Positions 1 through 8,704 are shown, counted from the first letter of the stretch. The stretch: 55,708 nucleotides of DNA from Rhodospirillaceae bacterium (GCA_002728135.1 PBVE01000004.1:28202-83909); one strand, 5' to 3'. Translations and numbers: made by a program. The notes: a model not told the origin generated them from the letters alone.

Positions 1-395
1 GCAGCAAGATGGACTAGTTTTCCACCTAAACAAAACCCCAGAGCTCCAATGCGGCCCATGCATTCTGGTATTGTTCTTATTGCAGAAAGTGTCAACAAAA
101 TGTCGCCAATAGCCTGATCCTCATTAAATCTTGAGTATAAATCCATTGCACGACTGTAATTATCAGGGTGATAATCAAGTTCTATATGAGGCTCTATTCG
201 CCAGAAAAGATCAGGTGCTAAAACAACATAACCCTCCTCTGCGTAATAATCTGCTATTTCTTTTATACTCTCGTTTACTCCAAAAATTTCTTGAAACAAA
301 ATAATTCCTGGACCGCTTCCAATCTCAGGAAGAGTTAAATAACCACTAAAAGTAACACCATCTTCTTCTAATAAACTAATCCATTGCCCTGACAT
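1..395 (-). CDS. Dienelactone hydrolase family protein (3' part outside window)
   Basis: The reading frame runs from an ATG at 395 to the left edge, so about the first 131 residues are visible and the C-terminus is missing. Two landmarks identify the family. LFQEIFGVN carries Glu36, and GFCLGGK carries the nucleophile Cys122 at the elbow. These lie almost exactly where Pseudomonas carboxymethylenebutenolidase has Glu36 and Cys123. Family members hydrolyse dienelactones in chlorocatechol degradation or other small esters and lactones in the cytoplasm. An AGAGGA ribosome site sits about 6 bases before the ATG, and the only other ATG nearby (400) is followed at once by a stop. The substrate cannot be told, and the Asp/His of the triad lie outside the window. 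Confidence 0.85.
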   Translation of the reverse strand, partial: MSGQWISLLEEDGVTFSGYLTLPEIGSGPGIILFQEIFGVNESIKEIADYYAEEGYVVLAPDLFWRIEPHIELDYHPDNYSRAMDLYSRFNEDQAIGDILLTLSAIRTIPECMGRIGALGFCLGGKLVHLA

Positions 396-410
396 TACAT
401 CCTCTTTTCA

Positions 411-435
411 AAGAAGATAAAACATTTATCTTCTT
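411..435. promoter_or_regulatory. Perfect 11-bp inverted repeat upstream of the dienelactone hydrolase gene
   Basis: AAGAAGATAAA at 411-421 is followed by a 3-base spacer and its exact reverse complement at 425-435. It lies 16 bases before the hydrolase start codon, touching its ribosome site, in the divergent gap shared with the gene at 690. It could be an operator or a leader hairpin. No long T-run follows on either strand, so a terminator is less likely. The rest of 396-689 is AT-rich and shows no gene. Confidence 0.5.
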
Positions 436-689
436 AAGTTAACTATCAAATAAGCATTTATTCAGTGAAGATTTTAGTTAAACCATATAGAGTAATGTAT
501 GAGAAGTTATATTTCTCATATTAGCTGTTTTCCTAGACAGATACCTTCATTATAGTGCAGGTTAATATCTGAATTTAAGTTGTATCAGAGAAATATAAAG
601 GCAGTTTAGCGATAAGAAGATATATTCATTTTTAAACAGCTTTTAAACTTCGTAATTAAGAAACTAAATATTTTAGGGAGACAATAATT

Positions 690-1745
690 ATGGCCAAAAA
701 ACATGCAGTAGTAGTAGGTGGATTAGGCATTATAGGACGGCACGTCATTTCCGCACTTGAAGCTGATGGAGACTGGAGCATTACAACATTATCGCGGAGA
801 AAGCCAGATTTTCGAACTACAGCAAAGGCTATACAAGTTGATTTACTTGACCGTAAAGGGGCAGAGCAGAAATTATCTGGTCTGACTAAAACTACGCACA
901 TATTCTATTCTGCACTTGCGGGAGGCATTGCGGCTGAGAATGTTGAGGGTAATGTGAATTTAGTCAAACATTCCGTAGGGCCAATATCTAAAGTTGCTCC
1001 AAACTTGCAAAGGGTAGTTCTTAGTCAAGGTGGAAAGTTTTATGGTTGCCACCTTGGATATCATAAAACACCATCTATAGAGACTGACCCACGTCATATG
1101 CCACCAAATTTTTACTACGATCAACAAGATGCTCTTGCACGAATGCAAAAAGGAAAAAAATGGACATACGCATTAGTGAGGCCAGAGGTTGTGGTTGGAT
1201 ATGCCCAAGGTATTCCGCTTAACTTCTTTGCGATACTAGCAATCTATGCAACAATTTGTCGTGAACTTAAGGTTCCTCTGAATTTTCCAGGCCCAGATAC
1301 AGCATTCAATGCACTAAACAGATATACAGATGCAGACCTTTTAGGAAGATCTATGTTGTGGATGGCAACAGAACCGAAATGTGCAAATCAAGCATTTAAT
1401 ATGACAAACGATTCAGGATTTAGGTGGACAAATATATGGGGTGACATTGCAAACTATTTTGGGTGCACTCCTGGTGTGTGTATGCCTTTTAATGTTTCGG
1501 CCTTCATGGAAGATAAGCGTCCAGTTTGGAACCGTATAATGAAAAAATATAAACTTAAGGCAGATTTATATGACAAAGTATCATGGGAATTTGCTGATTG
1601 GAATTTTAATAGAACCTGGGATACGCTACTTGAAGATGTAAAACGTATACAATATGGTTTCCATGAAGTAATGGATAGCTGGGATTGTTATAAGGCAACG
1701 TTTGATAAAATGAGGAAGAACAAAGCTATCCCTGTCTATAAATAG
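690..1745 (+). CDS. PRISE-type SDR (progesterone 5-beta-reductase / iridoid synthase-like enone reductase)
   Basis: This is a 351-residue atypical short-chain dehydrogenase. The N-terminus has a Rossmann nucleotide motif, GGLGIIG (residues 10-16). The usual YxxxK active site is absent. Instead there is the pattern of the PRISE (SDR75U) family: a Lys in QGGKFYG (Lys116) and a tyrosine in NFYYDQQD (residues 140-147), equivalent to the Lys/Tyr pair of plant 5-beta-progesterone reductase. Such enzymes reduce activated C=C bonds of enones with NADPH. A GGGAGAC ribosome site precedes the ATG. The gene is divergent from the dienelactone hydrolase. The family is well supported, but the physiological enone is unknown. 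Confidence 0.8.
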   Translation: MAKKHAVVVGGLGIIGRHVISALEADGDWSITTLSRRKPDFRTTAKAIQVDLLDRKGAEQKLSGLTKTTHIFYSALAGGIAAENVEGNVNLVKHSVGPISKVAPNLQRVVLSQGGKFYGCHLGYHKTPSIETDPRHMPPNFYYDQQDALARMQKGKKWTYALVRPEVVVGYAQGIPLNFFAILAIYATICRELKVPLNFPGPDTAFNALNRYTDADLLGRSMLWMATEPKCANQAFNMTNDSGFRWTNIWGDIANYFGCTPGVCMPFNVSAFMEDKRPVWNRIMKKYKLKADLYDKVSWEFADWNFNRTWDTLLEDVKRIQYGFHEVMDSWDCYKATFDKMRKNKAIPVYK

Positions 1746-1747
1746 GA

Positions 1748-1833
1748 TTTGCAATTGACTGGTGCGGTGTGTAACCCAACATCGTGCCAGTTATTTGATG
1801 ACATCAAATGCCTCACCGAAAACTATTTGCAAA
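1748..1833 (+). ncRNA. Candidate structured leader RNA before the first EamA transporter
   Basis: Three helices can be drawn. P1 is a 7-bp closing stem (TTTGCAA 1748-1754 with TTGCAAA 1827-1833). P2 is a 12-bp stem, 1758-1769 with 1780-1791, containing three G-U pairs that form only in the plus-strand RNA. P3 is a 7-bp stem, 1793-1799 with 1803-1809. A CACCG at 1814-1818 could also pair with CGGTG in the 5' side of P2, giving an alternative fold. The structure starts two bases after the previous stop codon and ends 11 bases before the transporter ATG at 1845, which lacks a clear Shine-Dalgarno sequence. I do not recognise a known riboswitch class. Confidence 0.35.
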
Positions 1834-1844
1834 CACAAAAATAG

Positions 1845-2714
1845 ATGGATGAAGTACGCAAATTAATCATTGGCGGATCTTTGGCTTTTTGTGCCGGCCT
1901 ATGCTTTAGTTCAGGAGGTTTTTTTGTCCGATCAGTTCAGATCGATCCATGGGAAATATTAACGTTTAGATGTTTATTTGCTGGATTAGGAATTTTACTA
2001 TATCTCATTATTACCGAACGAAAAAATACTCTTAAAAAAATTACTGAAATCGGTTGGCCTGGACTAATAATAGGAATTGCTACAGCTTGGGCAATTATAG
2101 CTTACGTTCTGGCTATGCAATCAACTTTAGTTGCTAATGTATTAGCATTAATGGCCACCTCTACAATCCTAGTGCCTATTCTTTCTGGTCCAATCTTGGG
2201 TGAAAGAGTACCTTTAAGAACATGGATAGCCGTTGTTTTTGGTTTTATTGGAATTCTCTTAATGGTTTTTGAAGCTGTTGGAACTGGTCAACTGCTTGGA
2301 AATATTCTCGCATTTACAATTGCATTAGCAATTGCAGCTCAAACAATAATCGCACGTAGGTTTAAATCAACATCAATGATTCCCTCCGTATTGATTGGAG
2401 CAATTATAGCTGGGGTTGCCTCATTACCTAGTGCACTGCCAATTGAAGCATCTACAGAGGATATTTTTATGCTCGCTGCATTCGGCATTACTACACTGGC
2501 AGTTGCACTAATTCTTTATTTTACAGCAGCTCGGTATTTACCCGCACCAACACTGATTCTTGTTGTTTTAATAGATGCTGTTCTTGCCCCTTTTTGGGTA
2601 TGGTTAGGTTTTGATGAATTACCAAGTCTCTTTACGTTCATCGGTGCAGCTGTAATTTTAGCAGGAGTAACTTATAACAGTTTTTTTTCGATAAAAAAAT
2701 TATCCTTCAAATAA
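1845..2714 (+). CDS. EamA/DMT-family transporter
   Basis: This is a 289-residue, very hydrophobic protein. It shows the duplicated five-helix EamA layout, with about ten membrane segments and two homologous halves. The first half starts FCAGLCFSSGGFFVRS (near residue 16) and contains the typical PILSGPILGERV loop near residue 108. The family exports or imports amino acids, nucleosides and other metabolites across the inner membrane. The ATG at 1845 follows an in-frame TAG and has no obvious ribosome site. A candidate structured leader lies directly upstream. A second EamA gene follows on the same strand. The substrate cannot be inferred. Confidence 0.85.
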   Translation: MDEVRKLIIGGSLAFCAGLCFSSGGFFVRSVQIDPWEILTFRCLFAGLGILLYLIITERKNTLKKITEIGWPGLIIGIATAWAIIAYVLAMQSTLVANVLALMATSTILVPILSGPILGERVPLRTWIAVVFGFIGILLMVFEAVGTGQLLGNILAFTIALAIAAQTIIARRFKSTSMIPSVLIGAIIAGVASLPSALPIEASTEDIFMLAAFGITTLAVALILYFTAARYLPAPTLILVVLIDAVLAPFWVWLGFDELPSLFTFIGAAVILAGVTYNSFFSIKKLSFK

Positions 2715-2805
2715 AAAGTCTAGATAACGCAATTTATTATTTTTTAATATAAGGAATAAAATAATTATTCAATCTCGTCAGAAATATACCTATGCTGTAT
2801 TTTGG

Positions 2806-3621
2806 ATGTTTGGAACCGTTGGATCCTTCACCTTAATGGCAATAGCTGGACGTGAATTGGCTAGCCACTTTGATACATTCCAGATATTATTCTGGCGCAG
2901 TGCATCAGGGGCTATAATTGTTATATCTATAATTTCTATTTACCGATGGAGAAACATCCAAACACAATTTCTGGCACGTCATTTCTTGAGAAATATTTGC
3001 CATTTTGCCTCACAATATGGATGGTTCTATGCAATCGGGTTCATACCTTTAGCAAAAGTCTTTGCTATAGAGTTCACAACTCCAGTTTGGCTTGCCCTAA
3101 TAGCTGGGATTTTTCTAAATGAGAAAGTTACGCTTAAGCGCTGGCTAGCTATTGGCCTTGGATTCATGGGTGTTTTAGTAGTTACTAGACCAGGTATTGG
3201 TGAAACAAACTATGGAGATATTGCTGTATTAGGAGCTGCAGTTGGTTATGCAATAGTTTATGCAATAACCAAATCTGTGGCAGATAAAGACAAACCCTTA
3301 ACTATCCTGTTTTATATGGTATTAATCCAGACCCCTATTTCTCTAATTTTTGCTTTTGAAAACTGGGTATGGCCATCTGATAGCATAAGTTGGTTTTGGG
3401 TTGCTATGGTTGGAGCATCTGCATTATCGGGACATTACTGCATGACACGTTCATTTCAATTAGCTGATGCTTCAGCTGTTGTTCCTATAGACTTTATAAG
3501 ATTACCAATAATAGCAATTATAGGGTATCTAGCATACTCAGAAACAATAGAAATTTGGGTGGCTGTAGGTGCAATACTGATTATAATAGCCAATTATATA
3601 AATATTCGTGAGTCATCATAA
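2806..3621 (+). CDS. EamA/DMT-family transporter, start uncertain
   Basis: This is a second ten-helix EamA permease, 271 residues from the ATG at 2806. It is probably a paralogue of the preceding gene. The landmarks are FWRSASGAIIVI near residue 29 and FLNEKVTLKRWLAIGLGF near residue 102. The first helix appears cut short if the ATG at 2806 is used. The same frame continues upstream through AVFW and other hydrophobic residues. An AAGGA ribosome site at 2750-2754 lies only 6-9 bases before in-frame ATA (2761) and ATT (2764) codons. No in-frame ATG, GTG or TTG lies in that stretch. Translation may therefore begin at a rare non-AUG codon. The substrate is unknown. Confidence 0.8.
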   Translation: MFGTVGSFTLMAIAGRELASHFDTFQILFWRSASGAIIVISIISIYRWRNIQTQFLARHFLRNICHFASQYGWFYAIGFIPLAKVFAIEFTTPVWLALIAGIFLNEKVTLKRWLAIGLGFMGVLVVTRPGIGETNYGDIAVLGAAVGYAIVYAITKSVADKDKPLTILFYMVLIQTPISLIFAFENWVWPSDSISWFWVAMVGASALSGHYCMTRSFQLADASAVVPIDFIRLPIIAIIGYLAYSETIEIWVAVGAILIIIANYINIRESS

Positions 3622-3676
3622 TATTATCTAAAAATTTATAAATTATTCCTATTTACTACCCAAAGGATTAAAATAT

Positions 3677-4351
3677 ATGTCACACCCACCATTGAACGGA
3701 ATAATAATTCCAGTCACTCCTTTACAGCAAAATTGCTCAATTTTGTGGTGTAATGATACGAAATATGCTGCTGTAGTTGATCCTGGAGGGGAAATAGAAA
3801 AAATCCTTGGTATGATCGAAGAAAAAAAACTTGTCCTGAATAAGATTTTAGTTACACACGCTCATGTTGATCATGCTGGTGCTGTAGCAGAACTCTCTGA
3901 TCGTTTAAATATACCAATTTTTGGCCCACATTTTGAAGATCAATTCTGGATTGATCAAATCGAAGAAGCTGGAAAGCAATATGGTATCCCTAGTGCACGA
4001 AAATTTACACCAAATGAATGGCTAGAGGATGGGGCCTCAGTAAATTTGGGTAACTTATATTTAGATGTTTATCACTGTCCTGGTCATACACCTGGCCACA
4101 TCATTTTTCACCATCCAGCTTCCAAATTGGCTGCCGTTGGTGACGTGTTATTTCAGGGTTCCATTGGAAGATCAGATTTTCCTCGAGGAGATATGAATAC
4201 ATTATTAACATCAATCCAAGAAAAACTTTGGCCTCTTGGAAATGAGACAACTTTTATACCTGGTCATGGTCCTCTCTCGACATTTGGTGCAGAGAGAAAA
4301 ACAAACCCTTTTGTTGCTGATCACCTTATCTCATCTAATTTATTGGCATAA
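3677..4351 (+). CDS. MBL-fold metallo-hydrolase (glyoxalase II-like)
   Basis: This 224-residue protein has the metallo-beta-lactamase fold. Its metal motif is THAHVDHAG with His61, His63, Asp65 and His66, then His137 in CPGHTPGH, Asp156 in VGDVLF and His197 in PGHGP. All the usual ligands of the two-metal site are present. The length and motifs resemble the YcbL/glyoxalase II-like branch, which hydrolyses thioesters such as S-lactoylglutathione. An AAGGA site precedes the ATG. It may be cotranscribed with the two EamA genes and faces the SDR gene at 4369. The exact substrate is not determinable. Confidence 0.88.
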   Translation: MSHPPLNGIIIPVTPLQQNCSILWCNDTKYAAVVDPGGEIEKILGMIEEKKLVLNKILVTHAHVDHAGAVAELSDRLNIPIFGPHFEDQFWIDQIEEAGKQYGIPSARKFTPNEWLEDGASVNLGNLYLDVYHCPGHTPGHIIFHHPASKLAAVGDVLFQGSIGRSDFPRGDMNTLLTSIQEKLWPLGNETTFIPGHGPLSTFGAERKTNPFVADHLISSNLLA

Positions 4352-4368
4352 AAAAATATTTAACTTAC

Positions 4369-5115
4369 TCAGATCATTACATCTCCACCATTCATATTCA
4401 TAGATGCACCAACATAATTTGAACCTTTTTCAGATGCTAATAAAAGAACTGTTGGCACAACCTCATCAACTCGTCCTGGACGACCAATGGGCATAGAACT
4501 TTCTTTAGCTTGCCTCCATTCTTCAGGAATAGCCATATATAGGGGAGTTTCAATGGGGCCAGGGCAAATAGAATTTACGGTAATACCATATTCAATCAAC
4601 TCATAAGCAAGGGCACGAGAAAATGAGAGCACACCCCCTTTTGAGGCACAATAATGTACCATAGTTGGTGCCCCCTTATGGGCAAGCTGAGAAGAAAAGT
4701 TTATAATTCTACCCCAGTTTTTTTCTTTCATACCTTGAATAACTTCGCGCGTGCACAAAAACATAGAGCGCAAATTAACTCGCATCATCTCATCCCAAAG
4801 TTCTATAGACATATCTTCTAAAAGAGATGTTGTGTCAATCCCGGCATTATTGACAAGAATATCTGGATTACCGAGCGTATTCATAACCTGCTTAAATGCT
4901 TTAGGAACATCAGATTCGTCACCCACATCTGCCTGCAAAGCTATAGCTATCCCACCACTATCAGTTATTTCATCTGCTAATTGTCTTGCAGATACAACAT
5001 TATTATCAATGATAGCTACTTGTGCACCTTCTTTACAAAAAGCCCTTACAATACCCTCTCCAAGCCCGCTACCACCGCCTGTGATAACAGCAACTTTGTT
5101 TTCAAGTGAGCTCAT
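4369..5115 (-). CDS. SDR-family oxidoreductase (classical, FabG/3-hydroxyacid dehydrogenase-like)
   Basis: A classical short-chain dehydrogenase of 248 residues. It has the cofactor motif GGGSGLG (13-19), the structural NNAG motif (89-92), and the active-site Ser near 142 with Tyr155 and Lys159 in YCASK. The C-terminal GPIETPL segment is typical of substrate-loop regions. These enzymes interconvert an alcohol and a ketone with NAD(P)H. A GGGAGATG ribosome site lies before the ATG. It follows the alpha/beta hydrolase gene on the same strand with a 35-base gap, so the two probably form one unit. The substrate is unknown. Confidence 0.9.
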   Translation of the reverse strand: MSSLENKVAVITGGGSGLGEGIVRAFCKEGAQVAIIDNNVVSARQLADEITDSGGIAIALQADVGDESDVPKAFKQVMNTLGNPDILVNNAGIDTTSLLEDMSIELWDEMMRVNLRSMFLCTREVIQGMKEKNWGRIINFSSQLAHKGAPTMVHYCASKGGVLSFSRALAYELIEYGITVNSICPGPIETPLYMAIPEEWRQAKESSMPIGRPGRVDEVVPTVLLLASEKGSNYVGASMNMNGGDVMI

Positions 5116-5150
5116 GTTACATCTCCCATCATAGATTGATTAAATTAAAT

Positions 5151-5978
5151 TTAATTTAATGTTTTCTTAACTTTCTTAAGAAATCTGACTGTCGCATTAA
5201 TTGTTTTCTCTGGACATTCTACTAAATCAGCATGACCAATATCTTTATATACTTTCAATTCACAATTTTTAATATTGTCAGCTACCCATTTTGATCCTGC
5301 ACCTTTAGGACCAGTGTACATAGGAGTCAGCATATCTTTAGCTGCCGTAATTATCAAAGTGGGGCTTTTTATTTTTTTTATGTCTTTGCAGAGATCCATT
5401 TTTTCCATGGCCAAACATGCTTGAACAACCGTTTCGGGAGAATTTAGCCCAACAACTGTTCTAACCATCTCAATAAGGTCTGCCCCTTTGGGGCCATCAA
5501 GATATTCAGCACCCACAGCTTGAGTTACAACATGATCAGCAAACTCTGGACTGCATCCCCAGCTCGTTGCCATATGACGCCAGGTACGGAACATAATTTT
5601 CCGCATTGTATCACACTTGGCAAAAGCACAGTCACTAACTATACCCATACAACGCTCAGGATATTTTGCAGCAAATTTTAGAGCAATCATCCCCCCCGCA
5701 GAAGTTCCCATAATATGGCTTTTCTCGATATTAAGAGAGTCAAGTAATGCAGCAAGGTCGTCAGCCCATAGGTCTAAATCATATGATTGTAATGGTCTAT
5801 CAGAAAGTCCATAGCCACGTTGATCGTATGAAATTAATTTGAAATGTTCTGCTAACCCTGACCAAACCATTCCGAAGTTTTGCCTGCCAAAAAGTGACCC
5901 GCCAATTAGAGCCAATGGCTCACCCTTACCCATAAATTCATAGTAAATATTAATCCCATTTGCAGCAATTTTTGGCAT
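5151..5978 (-). CDS. Alpha/beta-hydrolase (3-oxoadipate enol-lactonase-like)
   Basis: This 275-residue alpha/beta-fold hydrolase has an oxyanion region at LIGGS (24-28), YDQRGYGLSDRP (51-62), and the nucleophile elbow GTSAGG with Ser93. The acid is a late Asp in TAAKDMLTP, and the catalytic His lies in DIGHADLVE near residue 250. The spacing fits the PcaD/haloperoxidase-like branch, which acts on esters and lactones in the cytoplasm. An AGGAG ribosome site precedes the ATG. It is first in a two-gene unit with the SDR. It is divergent from the acyl-CoA synthetase across a 180-base gap holding a perfect palindrome. Only the family is assigned. Confidence 0.88.
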   Translation of the reverse strand: MPKIAANGINIYYEFMGKGEPLALIGGSLFGRQNFGMVWSGLAEHFKLISYDQRGYGLSDRPLQSYDLDLWADDLAALLDSLNIEKSHIMGTSAGGMIALKFAAKYPERCMGIVSDCAFAKCDTMRKIMFRTWRHMATSWGCSPEFADHVVTQAVGAEYLDGPKGADLIEMVRTVVGLNSPETVVQACLAMEKMDLCKDIKKIKSPTLIITAAKDMLTPMYTGPKGAGSKWVADNIKNCELKVYKDIGHADLVECPEKTINATVRFLKKVKKTLN

Positions 5979-6093
5979 ATTTTGATCTCCTGACTAGGTA
6001 TAAAAATTTATGAAAATTTATGGCAGTAGAATTATGCTACCAATTAAGTGAATATCTTTCAAAGAAGATTAGTATTTCTATTTTAATTTAACT

Positions 6094-6117
6094 TCAAATT
6101 ATTCTAGAATAATTTGA
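6094..6117. promoter_or_regulatory. Perfect 24-bp palindrome between divergent hydrolase and acyl-CoA synthetase genes
   Basis: TCAAATTATTCT at 6094-6105 is followed without spacer by its exact reverse complement at 6106-6117, centred on CTAG. It lies in the gap between two divergent catabolic genes, about 115 and 40-80 bases from their starts. That is a usual place for a dimeric repressor or activator site. No regulator gene is adjacent, so the protein that would bind it is unknown. Confidence 0.5.
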
Positions 6118-6158
6118 TTTAAGTTATCTTAAAATTAGAAAATAATTGGTTAAGATGA

Positions 6159-7808
6159 TTGACCTCTAACAATTTACTAGGAGATTATCTAGCTAACATG
6201 GACACACTAAAAACTAACACCGTAGGTTCTCTCCCTTCTTTTGCTGCGAAAAAATTCCAAAATCATACGGCCTTATATTTTCAAGGTAAGAGATGGACCT
6301 ATAAAGATTTTTTAAACGAAGTTGATCAAGTCGCAAGAGGTTTAATTGCAATTGGGGTTAACCCAGGTGATAAAGTTGCACTATGGATGGTAAATCGTCC
6401 TGAATGGCTCTTCACGATGTATGCCGTTGCAAAAATAGGTGCAGTTCTCGTTCCTTTGAATACACGCTATAGAACCATGGATGTATCTTACACAGTGAAA
6501 AATTCAGATAGCGTTGTATGGATTTTTCAAGCTAAATCTGGACCAGTAGATTACTTTGATATGGTAAGAGATAACCTTAATAAAGCAAAAGATAAAACTG
6601 ATATCTCACAAAACTTCCCTAAACTTAGAAAAATTGTCGTTTTTGGAGCTAAGCCAGACCTTGGAATGCTCTCATGGGATGATATGATTCATAGAGGAAA
6701 AAAAATAACAGAAACCACATTAATGATAAGATCTGACTCTGTTAACCCAAAAGATACTTTCATAATTGCCTATACCTCTGGGACTACAGGAAACCCCAAA
6801 GGAGTAATGCATAAACACAATTTAATAAAAATGACTTTAGATCGTATTTCTCGATTGGGTATGAAGAAAACTGACATAAATATTACAAGTCTTCCATTAT
6901 TTCACTTATATGCTTATGGAGAAGCTATAGCCTGCTTACTCACTGGATCTTGCCAAGTCCTCACAGAAACTTTTAATGCTGCAGAAAACTTGGATCTCAT
7001 TCAAGAAGAAAAAGCCACAATAATTCACGGTTTTGATACACATTATAAAGATATGCTGGATGAACAGGAAAGAAAGCCCCGAGATATTTCTAGTCTACGT
7101 TTTGGCACTTTTCCCTCAGGTGCACCAAGCTCCATAGAAATAGCTTATCGTACACAAAAAGAATTAGTCCAAACTGTATCTGGTTGGGGAATGACTGAAA
7201 CATGGACATTTGCAACTGTTTCCAGCCCGAATGATACAATTGAACAACGTTGTGAGGCTTCAGGAAGACCAATGCCTGGGGTAAAAATCAAAATTATTGA
7301 TCCCAATACAGGAATTAGTAAACCAAGAGGCGAACAAGGAGAATTGATTGTCCAAAGTTATATGAATATGCAAGGATATTATAATAATGAGGTAGAAACA
7401 AATAAAACCATTGGAAGAGACGGTTGGTTAAGAACTGGAGATACAGCAATTTATAGAGATGACGGACATGTTCGTTTCCTAGGAAGATTCAAGGACATGC
7501 TTAAAGTTGGAGGTGAGAACGTATCTCCATTAGAAGTAGAGGCATTTTTATTAAAAATTCCATCTATAAGCCAAATTGCAATTGTCGGTGTTCCAGATGA
7601 AAGACTGAATGAAGTACCTGCAGCTTTTGTAGTTTCTGATATTGAACAAACAGTAACCTTAAAAGAAATCAAATCGTACTGTCAGGATGTTATTGCTAGT
7701 TATAAAATTCCGCGTTATTTATTTTACCTTGACTCACTTCCGATGACTCCTACTGGGAAAGTCCAAAAACATAAACTTAGACAAAAGGCTCTAGATAGTC
7801 TTTCCTAA
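6159..7808 (+). CDS. AMP-dependent acyl-CoA synthetase/ligase
   Basis: This adenylate-forming enzyme of up to 549 residues activates a carboxylic acid as acyl-AMP and transfers it to CoA. The P-loop-like motif YTSGTTGNPKG lies near residues 205-215. VSGWGMTE lies near 340, the hinge GRFKDMLKVGGENVSP near 441-456, and the catalytic lysine in PTGKVQKH near 531. All core motifs are intact. The longest frame starts at a TTG (6159). An ATG at 6198 (Met14) has an AGGAG about 14 bases upstream, which is long, so either start is possible. The acid substrate is not predictable. The lactone hydrolase, SDR and PRISE neighbours suggest catabolism of cyclic or branched organic acids. Confidence 0.9.
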   Translation: MTSNNLLGDYLANMDTLKTNTVGSLPSFAAKKFQNHTALYFQGKRWTYKDFLNEVDQVARGLIAIGVNPGDKVALWMVNRPEWLFTMYAVAKIGAVLVPLNTRYRTMDVSYTVKNSDSVVWIFQAKSGPVDYFDMVRDNLNKAKDKTDISQNFPKLRKIVVFGAKPDLGMLSWDDMIHRGKKITETTLMIRSDSVNPKDTFIIAYTSGTTGNPKGVMHKHNLIKMTLDRISRLGMKKTDINITSLPLFHLYAYGEAIACLLTGSCQVLTETFNAAENLDLIQEEKATIIHGFDTHYKDMLDEQERKPRDISSLRFGTFPSGAPSSIEIAYRTQKELVQTVSGWGMTETWTFATVSSPNDTIEQRCEASGRPMPGVKIKIIDPNTGISKPRGEQGELIVQSYMNMQGYYNNEVETNKTIGRDGWLRTGDTAIYRDDGHVRFLGRFKDMLKVGGENVSPLEVEAFLLKIPSISQIAIVGVPDERLNEVPAAFVVSDIEQTVTLKEIKSYCQDVIASYKIPRYLFYLDSLPMTPTGKVQKHKLRQKALDSLS

Positions 7809-7866
7809 TAAATGATTACAAGAGATATATTATGCATTCTAAATATATTAACTAATGGGGGAAACT

Positions 7867-8634
7867 ATGGAGAATAGTTTTGACATTAATATTGACTGTG
7901 GTGAAAGTTTAGGTAACTGGATAATGGGAGCAGATGAAGAGCTTATGCCTCTAATAACTACTGCTAATGTGGCATGCGGATTTCATGCAGGTGATCCAAT
8001 TACCATGCAGCGCACTGTAAAACTTGCAAAGGAAAATAATGTTGCAGTTGGTGCACACCCAGGCCTGCCAGATCTAATTGGGTTTGGACGAAGAACAATG
8101 TCACTTACACCAGCAGAAGTATATGCAATGACAGTATTCCAGGTCGGATCACTGAAAGCAATGCTTGAGTGTGAAAACATGACCCTCCACCATATCAAGC
8201 CCCATGGAGCTCTTTATTCTATGCTAAGCAAAGATACTTCTCTGGGAGAGGCTTTCTGCCAAGCTACAATTGATATATCTCCAAAACCTATGATTTACTA
8301 CCCAGCTCCAGTGGAACAACATGCTGTCACTCGAGTAGCCTCTAAGATGGGGATTCACGTTGTAGGAGAACTCTATTTCGACCTTTCTTATGCTGATGAC
8401 GGGTCGTTAATTCTCAAACGTGCCAATGAAGGAGCAGACCTTGTAGATACAAAAAATAGACTAGCTAATTTCTTTGAGACCGGAGTGGTGGTTGCTGAAA
8501 GCGGCGTAGGGGTACCTTTGGAGGCACAAAGTATTTGCCTTCATGGTGACGGACCAAATGCTGTAGACTTAGCAAAAACCATCGGTCAAGGACTTAGAGA
8601 TGCAGGCTATAATTTGTCACCGTTAAATATCTGA
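7867..8634 (+). CDS. pxpA: 5-oxoprolinase subunit A (LamB/YcsF family)
   Basis: This 255-residue protein belongs to the LamB/YcsF family. It shows the acidic N-terminal motif DINIDCGESLGNW, the metal/substrate motif NVACGFHAGDP, and GAHPGLPD soon after. With PxpB and PxpC it forms the prokaryotic ATP-dependent 5-oxoprolinase, which opens 5-oxo-L-proline to glutamate. An in-frame ATG 12 bases upstream (7855) is rejected because it contains the GGGGGA ribosome site of the ATG at 7867. It is followed by pxpB (70-base gap) and pxpC (overlapping), the standard gene set. It lies downstream of the acyl-CoA synthetase and may be cotranscribed with it. Confidence 0.92.
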   Translation: MENSFDINIDCGESLGNWIMGADEELMPLITTANVACGFHAGDPITMQRTVKLAKENNVAVGAHPGLPDLIGFGRRTMSLTPAEVYAMTVFQVGSLKAMLECENMTLHHIKPHGALYSMLSKDTSLGEAFCQATIDISPKPMIYYPAPVEQHAVTRVASKMGIHVVGELYFDLSYADDGSLILKRANEGADLVDTKNRLANFFETGVVVAESGVGVPLEAQSICLHGDGPNAVDLAKTIGQGLRDAGYNLSPLNI

Positions 8635-8704
8635 AAATTTGAATATTTATAAATTACTATTAATTTAAAAAGTTATTTTTAAAAACTAATGAACGATAAA
8701 AACA

